Source: Candidatus Desulfatibia vada (GTDB taxonomy: Bacteria; Desulfobacterota; Desulfobacteria; Desulfobacterales; UBA11574). Taken from it: a stretch of DNA of 45,040 nt. Positions 23,926 to 30,940 of the stretch are shown here, in pieces. Position 1 is the first letter of the stretch; each line of letters starts with the position of its first letter. The notes beneath the pieces are model-generated. The model did no database searches, was not told the DNA's origin, and saw only the letters and a list, made by a program, of their open reading frames with translations. The DNA lies in NCBI GenBank assembly GCA_014383215.1, contig JACNIG010000122.1:1-45040 (forward strand). Direction: 5' to 3'. The position numbers and the translations under genes are program-made.

Positions 23926-24774
23926 ATGAAAAAAATGCCGCAACTGCTTATTATTCTGCTGGCAAGTATTGTCTTGAGCCATTGCGCCTTTTCCGGCAAC
24001 AATAGCTGGGACAGCCAGGTGAGCGGTCCGCTAGGAATGCCGGAGGAGACCCGCAACCTGGTGCAGAAACTCATCACCAACAGTAAAAAGGCCGGAAACA
24101 AAACCGGCCTGACTATCACATATCCCTTTGACGGAACTGTTTTTCCGCCTGAAATCGCAGCACCTGTTATTGTATGGCAGGACGCCGGCTCTGCCTCGAA
24201 GCACTGGCTTATCATAGTTGAATTTCGCAGCCGGCTCAGTCCGATTTACGCGCTTGTTGATAAGCAGCACTGGATGCCGGACCAAACGATCTGGGAAATC
24301 ATCAAAGCCAACTCCGTCCATGGCGCTGCCAAGATAACCGTTTGCGGTTTTGACAACAAACATGCCGGCAACATCACCGCCAAGAACAGCATCAGCATTT
24401 TAACTTCAAAAGATCGGGTTGATGCCGCCATATTTTACCGGCAGGTTCAGCTCCCCTTTAAAGTCGGGAAAAAAAATTTTAAAAAGATTAAGTGGCGTCT
24501 CGGTGACATCTCTGCATATGAAAAACCGGCAGTTGTAATGGAAAATCTTGATGTTTGTGCAAGCTGTCACCTTTTTTCAAAAGACGGCACATTAATCAGC
24601 ATGGAGATGAACTACAAAGATGACAGCGGCGCTCACTTTATCACGCCGGTTGCAGAGAATATTGAATTGTCCGGCAAGGATTTCATGACCTGGAATGATT
24701 TTCCAAAACCGGAACTGCTGCCGAAAACCAGGGGGCTGTTTGCCAAGATATCGCCCACCGAAAATACATGGTAA
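23926..24774 (+). CDS. Haem-binding (CxxCH) lipoprotein-like protein, 5-prime part of a frame-broken gene
   Basis: This 282-residue frame starts with a signal peptide (possible weak lipobox ending at Cys20) and carries one c-type haem motif, CASCH (Cys211, Cys214, His215). It ends at AKISPTENTW, where homologous propeller proteins would continue as SP-x-GKY. Reading one base differently near 24758-24761 joins it to the frame at 24768-25532, giving SPT-GKYMVSTAHEISY. The two therefore look like one gene of about 535 residues, interrupted by a single-base deletion or a sequencing error. The toxin gene ends 13 bases upstream; the fatty acid isomerase lies downstream. Confidence 0.75.
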   Translation: MKKMPQLLIILLASIVLSHCAFSGNNSWDSQVSGPLGMPEETRNLVQKLITNSKKAGNKTGLTITYPFDGTVFPPEIAAPVIVWQDAGSASKHWLIIVEFRSRLSPIYALVDKQHWMPDQTIWEIIKANSVHGAAKITVCGFDNKHAGNITAKNSISILTSKDRVDAAIFYRQVQLPFKVGKKNFKKIKWRLGDISAYEKPAVVMENLDVCASCHLFSKDGTLISMEMNYKDDSGAHFITPVAENIELSGKDFMTWNDFPKPELLPKTRGLFAKISPTENTW

Positions 24775-25532
24775 GTACGGCACATGAGATATCCTATGCG
24801 GCCCTGACCAATGATTTTGCTTTCTGCCAGCTCTTCTTCCCGACTTACGGCGTGCTGGCCTGGTATGCTGTTGACCAAAAAAAGTTTCAGCTTCTTCCCG
24901 GAGCTGATGACTATGACTTTGTACAGACAGACCCGAGCTGGAGCTGGGATGAAAAGTATATCGTATTTGCCAGGGCCCATACAAAAAACGAGTACCACAA
25001 AGATATCACCAACATCCGCACCCATATCGAGAATGCCGATATTCATGAACTGAATCAAAGGTTTCCCATACAGTATGACCTATATAGGATTCCGTTCAAT
25101 CAGGGCCAAGGCGGAACACCTGAGCCCCTGCAAGGTGCCGGCCGTAACGGGATGAGCAACTATTTTCCGAGATATTCACCGGACGGAAAGTGGATCGTTT
25201 TCACACGCAGCAAAACCGGCATCATGCTTCAGCCGGACAGCGAGCTTTTCATTATACCGGCAGCCGGCGGAGTCCCTCGCAGGATGCAATGCAACCGCAA
25301 GCTTTTCAACTCCTGGCACAGCTTTGCACCCAATGGGAAGTGGATGCTGTTCAGTTCCAAGGCTAACACTCCTTTTACCGAAATTTTTCTGACACATATT
25401 GATAAAAACGGACTTGACAGTCCTCCGGTATGCTTATCCCGTTTCAGCGATGACCGCTACGCCGCCAATGTACCGGAGTTCGTGAACATAGAAGCAGGAA
25501 CCATTAAGAGAATAGTTATCAGTGATCAGTAA
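24768..25532 (+). CDS. TolB/PD40-type beta-propeller, 3-prime part of a frame-broken gene
   Basis: The 254-residue frame is made of WD40-like/PD40 blades, seen as DPSWSWDEKYIVFAR, RYSPDGKWIVFTRSKTG and SFAPNGKWMLFSSKANT. It lacks its own signal peptide and its ATG at 24768 has no ribosome site, which fits a continuation of the preceding frame and not a separate gene. The complete product would be a periplasmic haem-plus-propeller protein. The last codons and stop lie inside a degenerate TGATCAGTAAG repeat. Together with the isomerase gene, 87 bases downstream, it may form an operon. Confidence 0.72.
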   Translation: MVSTAHEISYAALTNDFAFCQLFFPTYGVLAWYAVDQKKFQLLPGADDYDFVQTDPSWSWDEKYIVFARAHTKNEYHKDITNIRTHIENADIHELNQRFPIQYDLYRIPFNQGQGGTPEPLQGAGRNGMSNYFPRYSPDGKWIVFTRSKTGIMLQPDSELFIIPAAGGVPRRMQCNRKLFNSWHSFAPNGKWMLFSSKANTPFTEIFLTHIDKNGLDSPPVCLSRFSDDRYAANVPEFVNIEAGTIKRIVISDQ

Positions 25533-25573
25533 GCTGTTATCAGCAAAAAGTGATTGGTAAGCAGTGATCGTTG
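25519..25573. repeat. Degenerate TGATCAGTAAG / TTATCAG tandem words
   Basis: Words such as TTATCAGTGATCAGTAAG, CTGTTATCAG and GTGATTGGTAAGCAGTGATC follow one another across the stop codon of the propeller gene. No inverted partner is visible. It has the same style as the other tandem-word arms in the window. Confidence 0.5.
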
Positions 25574-25619
25574 AACACGCGTAACTTCTTAAAAACTAAG
25601 GACAAGAAGGCTTCATGCT

Positions 25620-28052
25620 ATGGAAAGAAAACGTTTCTACTTAATACCGGTACTTGTAATTCTGGCCGGATGCAGCGCTTACAAGGCTGCACGCAGAGTT
25701 GCAGAGTTTGATAGCAAATACGGGCCTGTGCAAAGCGTGGATCGGCGGGTTGATTTTACTGCACCCGGCCAGGTCTCTTTTTACGATGATGTGCAGCCCA
25801 TCCTGAAGCGTCGCTGTGATGTGTGCCACAGTTGTTATGATGCTCCCTGCCAACTGAAACTGACCTGTTTTGAAGGGCTTGAGCGTGGCGGCAGCAAAAA
25901 ACTGGTTTACGACAGCGCCAGATTAAAGCGGGCAGAGCCGAGACGTCTTTTTATTGATGCTGATTCAGTGGATGAGTGGCGCCGGATGGAATTCCATCCG
26001 GTGCTCAACGAGAGGGAGCAGACCGAACAGGCCAATCTTGAAAACTGCGTACTTAACATGATGCTTAAGCTAAAAAAGGAGCATCCCCTGCCGCAGACGG
26101 AACTGCTGCCGGGCACCTTTGATATCAGCCTTGGCCGCAAGCGGGAATGTACAACCGCAGAATATTTCAGTGAATACAGTAATAAATACCCTCTCTGGGG
26201 CATGCCGTATGCACTACCCGGTCTGACCGATAAAGAGCATCAGACCATAGTTGACTGGCTTAAACAGGGGGCCGTAATTACCACGCGGCCGCAGATATCG
26301 GATCAGGCACAACAGATTATAAACCGGTGGGAGGAATTCTTTAACGGCAGCTCACTGAAGCAGCAGCTTGTGTCACGTTACATTTACGAGCATCTGTTTA
26401 TAGCCCATATCCATTTTGATACTTTGCCGGCCCGGGAATTTTACCGTCTGGTTCGATCTGAAACACCTCCGGGAGAACCGGTGGTTGAAATCAATACGGC
26501 CAGGCCTTATGACGATCCCGGGATTGCAAAATTCTACTATCGGTTTCGTAAAATAGAAACAACCATTGTTGCAAAAAATCACACTGTTTATCTTTTAAAC
26601 AGGTCAAAATTGGACCACTACCGACAACTCTTTTGGCAGGATGATTATGAAGTTGACAAGCTGCCGTCTTATGATCCTGAAACAGCCTCTAATCCGTTAA
26701 AGACTTTTGCGGATCTGCCGGCGCAGGCTCGTTACAGGTTTTTGCTGGATGATGCCCAGTTTATTGTCATGGGGTTTATCAAAGGGCCTGTTTGCCGCGG
26801 ACAGGTTGCCCTCAATGTTATTAATGACCACTTTTTTGTGGCCTTTTTTGATCCGGCAAAGGACGCTATCAGCAATGATACAGATTTTCTGGCTGGTGTT
26901 AGTGATTTTCTGGACTTGCCCGCCGGCAGGGAGAGTACGATGAACATCATGAGCCTTTGGTATGACTATTCCCGTAAACAGAAGAAATATCTGGATGCTA
27001 AGGGAAAATATCTCGTCAAACTGAAGCCGGAGAACAGTGGCAATGATATAAGTTATGTCTGGAACGGCGACGGCTACAATGACAATGCGCTGTTAACGGT
27101 TTTCAGGCACTTTGACAGTGCCAGCGTTGTAAAGGGTTTTGTGGGAGATATACCCAAAACCGGCTGGGTGATTGACTTTCCGCTGCTGGAACGCATCCAT
27201 TATCTGCTGGTCGCCGGTTTCAATGTGTATGACAATGTTGGGCATCAGCTCACAACTCGTCTTTATATGGACTTTCTGCGCATGGAGGGCGAGAACAATT
27301 TTTTGAGCTTTCTTCCCAAGGATAAGCGCGAGGAGATAAGAGCAGGGTGGTATAAGGGCGCAAGGGCCGAATTTAAAAATTACCTGCAGAACCCCTTGTG
27401 GGGACTTGACCGCAACACCGGTATTATCTACAGCACAGACGATCCCAAAAAGGAGTTTATTGAAAAGATGCTTGAGCATGCGGGTCCGGCTGCCAATGCC
27501 GACGACTATTTGAACCGCTGCCCTGAAGAAAGCTGTATAGATAAAAAATCAGGGCTGCTTGAACAGAGAGCAGACCTTGCTCTGCAAAAAATGACTCTGA
27601 TTCGCGGCCCTCAGATACAGATAGTTCCGGATGTGACCTTTATTCATGTTGTTACCGGTAATAGGGATGACGACCTGGCCTATACCGTTATCCGCAACAA
27701 GGCTCTGAGCAATAATTCATTTCTGTTTAGTGAAAAGAGAAGGCGCATAATTGATGACGACACCCTTACCCTTGTAAAAGGTTATGTGGGCAGCTATCCC
27801 AATGCATTATGCCGAGTCAATATAGAAAAGATAGAAGAGTTTGTTGATGATTATCTTAAAATCAAGGATCAACTCAGCTATTACAATTTTGCCAAAACCC
27901 ATGCCGTAAGAAGAACCAGTCCGAATTTCTGGGAGGAGGCCGACTGGCATTACAAAAAATATCTCAAAGATCAGCCCATTGAAGCCGGGCTGTTTGACAT
28001 GTACCGTTTCAACCGGATTGCATTGAAATCGGATGCTCAGTTTAAATGGTAA
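25620..28052 (+). CDS. cti: Fatty acid cis/trans isomerase
   Basis: The 810-residue product matches the Cti family. It has a lipoprotein-type signal with LAGC (Cys18), a c-type haem motif CDVCH (Cys66, Cys69, His70) followed by SCYDAPCQLKLT, the family block ERGGSKKLVYD, YEHLFIAHIHF, and late KGYVGSYPNALCRV. In Pseudomonas and Vibrio the enzyme sits in the periplasm and converts cis-unsaturated to trans-unsaturated acyl chains in membrane phospholipids during solvent or heat stress. Length is normal for the family. It follows a haem/propeller gene and faces a flavin reductase-like gene with 53 bases between stops. Confidence 0.93.
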   Translation: MERKRFYLIPVLVILAGCSAYKAARRVAEFDSKYGPVQSVDRRVDFTAPGQVSFYDDVQPILKRRCDVCHSCYDAPCQLKLTCFEGLERGGSKKLVYDSARLKRAEPRRLFIDADSVDEWRRMEFHPVLNEREQTEQANLENCVLNMMLKLKKEHPLPQTELLPGTFDISLGRKRECTTAEYFSEYSNKYPLWGMPYALPGLTDKEHQTIVDWLKQGAVITTRPQISDQAQQIINRWEEFFNGSSLKQQLVSRYIYEHLFIAHIHFDTLPAREFYRLVRSETPPGEPVVEINTARPYDDPGIAKFYYRFRKIETTIVAKNHTVYLLNRSKLDHYRQLFWQDDYEVDKLPSYDPETASNPLKTFADLPAQARYRFLLDDAQFIVMGFIKGPVCRGQVALNVINDHFFVAFFDPAKDAISNDTDFLAGVSDFLDLPAGRESTMNIMSLWYDYSRKQKKYLDAKGKYLVKLKPENSGNDISYVWNGDGYNDNALLTVFRHFDSASVVKGFVGDIPKTGWVIDFPLLERIHYLLVAGFNVYDNVGHQLTTRLYMDFLRMEGENNFLSFLPKDKREEIRAGWYKGARAEFKNYLQNPLWGLDRNTGIIYSTDDPKKEFIEKMLEHAGPAANADDYLNRCPEESCIDKKSGLLEQRADLALQKMTLIRGPQIQIVPDVTFIHVVTGNRDDDLAYTVIRNKALSNNSFLFSEKRRRIIDDDTLTLVKGYVGSYPNALCRVNIEKIEEFVDDYLKIKDQLSYYNFAKTHAVRRTSPNFWEEADWHYKKYLKDQPIEAGLFDMYRFNRIALKSDAQFKW

Positions 28053-28105
28053 ATGGAAAATTTACTTTGATGATACCGATTCATCGGGGCTGCTTGAAGT
28101 TGGAT

Positions 28106-28603
28106 TTATCCGGTTTCATAACACTCCCGGATTTCACCGAAGTAAAGGGTGTGGTAATCCTTCTCGGGATACAGCTTTTCGTATTCTGCGATCAAATGCA
28201 CCGGATCCATGGCGGTCTTGTAAACGATCTTGCACTCAAAGTGGATGCCGGGAGTGTCGATAATCGGTGAAGCCACCTGCCGGCCGTCGGCGGTTTTCAG
28301 GTTTAATTCCTTGAACTTGTCCACATCCCGTCCGGATTTGGTGCCGCAAAACATAACCGCATCGTGCATGTCCGTCACAGGGACCGACACGGTAAAATCG
28401 GATGCTTTTTCGATGATCCCGAAGGTATGCCTGGAATCTCTGATCACCACCATTAAAATCGGCTTGCGCCACACAAACCCAATGGTGGCCCAGCCGATGG
28501 TCATGGTGTTGAGGTCTTCACCAGATTTTACCGTTAAAAAGGCACCTTTTTTAATTTGTTGCATCGCTTTTTCGGCCACTGCCATGTAGTCAATGTTTCT
28601 CAT
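28106..28603 (-). CDS. Flavin reductase-like FMN-binding protein
   Basis: The 165-residue protein resembles the flavin reductase / FMN-binding split-barrel family: NTMTIGWATIGFVWRKPILMVV in the FMN region, FTVSVPV, a CGTKSGRDVDKF motif and the late LYFGEIRECY. Such proteins reduce flavin or transfer electrons from NAD(P)H or carry FMN in anaerobes. Which electron donor it uses is unknown. It has an AAGGAGGGTTT region just before its ATG. It is convergent with the isomerase gene. Confidence 0.88.
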   Translation of the reverse strand: MRNIDYMAVAEKAMQQIKKGAFLTVKSGEDLNTMTIGWATIGFVWRKPILMVVIRDSRHTFGIIEKASDFTVSVPVTDMHDAVMFCGTKSGRDVDKFKELNLKTADGRQVASPIIDTPGIHFECKIVYKTAMDPVHLIAEYEKLYPEKDYHTLYFGEIRECYETG

Positions 28604-28622
28604 AAACCCTCCTTCTGAGTCT

Positions 28623-28647
28623 CACGCAAAGACGCAAAGACGCTAAG
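28623..28647. repeat. Short CACGCAAAGACG tandem array
   Basis: About three copies of the word ACGCAAAG lie head to tail at the start of the intergenic region, resembling the arm of the element at 896-1062. No inverted partner is seen nearby. Confidence 0.5.
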
Positions 28648-28779
28648 TTTTTATTTTTCAAGACCATTTAAGGATGAACACTAACAAGCGATCTGTAAAG
28701 AGTCCATCACAATTTGACGAATGGCTTCGCAATGATCATTTTCTTAGCTAACAAGCCGGTACTTTTAGGGAACTAAAGC

Positions 28780-28998
28780 TTGATGATCTTGTAAAAAGTC
28801 ACGAATTAAACTATAGATGGTTAAGCCGTCTTCGCATAGCTACGCCGAGCCAAGGTAAAAAGGTTCATATACCCCCGCCAAACCTCGGCGGGATAAAAAG
28901 GCGTAGTATTTTTTCAGGAACGAGGCCATACATGTCGTATGCCGAGTGTCTGCAAAAATACTACAACGCAGTAGATGGGACTTTTTACGACGCATCAA
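28780..28998. mobile_element. MITE-like element with 20-bp terminal inverted repeats
   Basis: The left end TTGATGATCTTGTAAAAAGT (28780-28799) is mirrored by the right end GACTTTTTACGACGCATCAA (28979-28998). The inverted similarity extends a few bases outward through AAGC/GCTT. The 219-bp body has a GGCGG hairpin and no coding capacity. A nearly identical but right-truncated copy is at 8868-9019, and isolated end-like pieces occur at 5243, 11834 and 11999. The right end stops 24 bases before the lipoprotein ATG. Mobilisation by a transposase acting in trans is inferred. Confidence 0.7.
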
Positions 28999-29021
28999 GC
29001 TTAACAGCAGGAGGGGCGCGT

Positions 29022-30011
29022 ATGAAAGCCTTTAAAATTTTTCGAATACTGATTTTGCCGGCACTGCTGATTATTTCTGCATGTGCACACCATCAAAGGG
29101 TCCCAGCCGAAATACCAAACACCCTATACTCGGCTGACGGCGGCGGTGATGAAATCCTGAACCAATTTGCACCCATTTTTATGGTGCATGGCTACTCCGC
29201 TGCTTACAATCGTATCGGGCGACCCGCGGCCAAATACGACAGCCAGGGAAACGAACAGATATATATAGACAGCGAAAACCCGGTTTTCTATTATTTAAAG
29301 CAAAATTTTACCACTGATAAAGGTTTTTATACCAACCTGATATATCGGGTCCACTTTTCTAAAATACCTTTCAGTCTGATTCCGTTTAATTTAACCGCCG
29401 GCGGCAACGTGGGTTTGATGGTGGTTATCACCTTGGATTCACGGGGAAAACCTGTTTTGGTTACCACGGTCCATACTTGCGGCTGCTACCTGGCAATTTT
29501 GCCTACGTCCTTTCTGCCCGGCGATGCTTTGCCGCTGAACTGGCAGGATAAGCCGGTCAGAGCCTATGGTGAGAAACTGCCCTGGCTGCTGGACTATTCC
29601 AGCAGGGATAATCCGGGATTGGTAGTCCATTTAAGACCCGGTGTTCACAGGATAATGGATCTTGAGATTATGGCGGCCGCTGAACTGCAGGATCTGAGGC
29701 GCTTTAGTGTCATAAAAACGCCCCTGCAACCCGTCCGGGAGCTGGAGCAGATTCCTCTGGGCAAAGGGTCCACCAGCTTTTACTATCAAAAGGGATCGCT
29801 CAAAGGCCATGTCAAAGGATCCGTCAAGTTTTTGGAATCGATTTTGCTGAGCCTGCCAAGCCTGGATCTCTTTGTCGGGGCCGATAAGGTTTACGGCGAT
29901 CGGAAGGAAACCGGCAATCCCTTTTACACCAGCCTGAAACCCTGGAACCGCAATGATTCCGACATGGGCAATTTTGCCCGCTTCCTCGAATTTTGGGGCT
30001 GGCGCCTGTGA
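29022..30011 (+). CDS. Lipoprotein of unknown function
   Basis: The 329-residue product has a lipoprotein signal with the lipobox ISAC (Cys21) and is probably outer-membrane attached. Motifs I can see are FMVHGYSAAYNRIG, HTCGCYLAILPTSFLP and a late FLEFWGWRL, but I do not recognise a family. The ATG at 29022 has CAGGAGG upstream and yields a complete signal peptide; a frame extending to 28932 runs through the MITE-like element and is rejected. Insertion of that element may have altered its promoter. Confidence 0.7.
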   Translation: MKAFKIFRILILPALLIISACAHHQRVPAEIPNTLYSADGGGDEILNQFAPIFMVHGYSAAYNRIGRPAAKYDSQGNEQIYIDSENPVFYYLKQNFTTDKGFYTNLIYRVHFSKIPFSLIPFNLTAGGNVGLMVVITLDSRGKPVLVTTVHTCGCYLAILPTSFLPGDALPLNWQDKPVRAYGEKLPWLLDYSSRDNPGLVVHLRPGVHRIMDLEIMAAAELQDLRRFSVIKTPLQPVRELEQIPLGKGSTSFYYQKGSLKGHVKGSVKFLESILLSLPSLDLFVGADKVYGDRKETGNPFYTSLKPWNRNDSDMGNFARFLEFWGWRL

Positions 30012-30178
30012 TGGATATTTACTAACCATTCGAACATATTTATCCGCCTTAAGTGGATACTTTATATCCACCATCTTTTATTTTCTCTGCTCAAAAACAA
30101 TTGGCCTGAAAAAAAAATGACGCCAAATACGTTGTTTTTTCTAGATCTTATATTATTTTTTGATTGTAAGTCTGCTGC

Positions 30179-30194
30179 TGGCACACAGTTTGCT
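30179..30194 (+). promoter_or_regulatory. Sigma-54 (RpoN) promoter upstream of the ZraP-like gene
   Basis: TGGCACACAGTTTGCT has GG at -24 and GC at -12 with exactly ten bases between them, matching the sigma-54 consensus TGGCAC-N5-TTGC. Transcription would start near 30205, about 76 bases before the ATG. A short AAGCC-gcgcg-GGCTT hairpin at 30213-30227 would lie in the leader. No activator binding site was identified. Confidence 0.7.
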
Positions 30195-30280
30195 ATTATA
30201 AAGATTGAGTAGCAAGCCGCGCGGGCTTATTAATAATTTTTTAAATCAATTATCATTTCCAATGTGAAAGGAGAATAAAC

Positions 30281-30826
30281 ATGTATAACAATTTTACCAG
30301 AAAAATAATTGCGGTTTTGGCAGTTGTTGCTCTTGTGGGATTCGGATCCTACGCCTTTGCCGAGCGGGGCGGGGGGTACGGTCAACGTGGCTATGATCAT
30401 CACGGATACGGTATGGACTACGGCCGCCACGGATCCGGTATGGACTACGGCCGCCACGGATCCGGCATGGGATACGGCCATCGAGGATACAGAGACAATA
30501 ACCGCTCAGACAGGGACTATGAGGGTGACCTGACCCGGGATGAAATCCGACAACTCGAAGAAGCACATGAAGCTTTTTATAAAGGCACTAAAGAACTCAG
30601 AGATAACATTTATGATAAAGAAGTGGATTTGGGCAGAGAACTGGCCGGGGAAAATCCGGACAAACAGAAGGCTGCCAAACTGCAAAAAGAGATTTCCGAA
30701 CTAAGAAGCAATTTAGATCAAAAACGGCTTGACCATCAAATCGAGACCCGTAAGATTGCCCCCAACGCCGGACGAGGCTGGATGAGGGGTTACGGTGCTC
30801 GCGGTGGAGAATCCTGCTGGCGTTAG
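30281..30826 (+). CDS. ZraP/Spy/CpxP-like periplasmic protein
   Basis: A cleavable signal peptide (residues 1-27, ending AFA) is followed by a Gly/Tyr/His/Arg-rich repeat region (GYGMDYGRHGSGMDYGRH) and a helical domain with LTRDEIRQLEEAHEAFYKGT and QKAAKLQKEISELRSNLDQ. This fits the heavy-metal-resistance/zinc resistance-associated family, which acts as periplasmic chaperones or metal sensors. The His-rich repeat could bind metals. A ribosome site AAAGGAG lies seven bases before the ATG. The upstream sigma-54 promoter parallels control of E. coli zraP by ZraSR. Confidence 0.82.
   Translation: MYNNFTRKIIAVLAVVALVGFGSYAFAERGGGYGQRGYDHHGYGMDYGRHGSGMDYGRHGSGMGYGHRGYRDNNRSDRDYEGDLTRDEIRQLEEAHEAFYKGTKELRDNIYDKEVDLGRELAGENPDKQKAAKLQKEISELRSNLDQKRLDHQIETRKIAPNAGRGWMRGYGARGGESCWR
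30404..30484 (+). repeat. Three 27-bp tandem repeats inside the ZraP-like gene
   Basis: Units at 30404-30430, 30431-30457 and 30458-30484 encode the repeated peptide G-(Y/S)-G-M-(D/G)-Y-G-(R/H)-(H/R). The first two differ by about two bases; the third is more diverged. The unit keeps the reading frame, so copy number may vary without breaking the gene. Confidence 0.85.
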
Positions 30827-30940
30827 CCGGTGTCCCATCATTTCCTCCTAATAGGGGCGGCCTTTCGGGGCTGCCCCTCTGAACCCCTGACCCCCTTGGC
30901 GCGACGTAGCTTCAGCGTAGGCGGCTGATCCCCATGTTCT

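Noticed and set aside
30853-30878. GC-rich AGGGGC...GCCCCT hairpin after the ZraP-like gene as an intrinsic terminator
   Set aside because: The stem is plausible, but no T run follows on either side, so I did not list it as a terminator.
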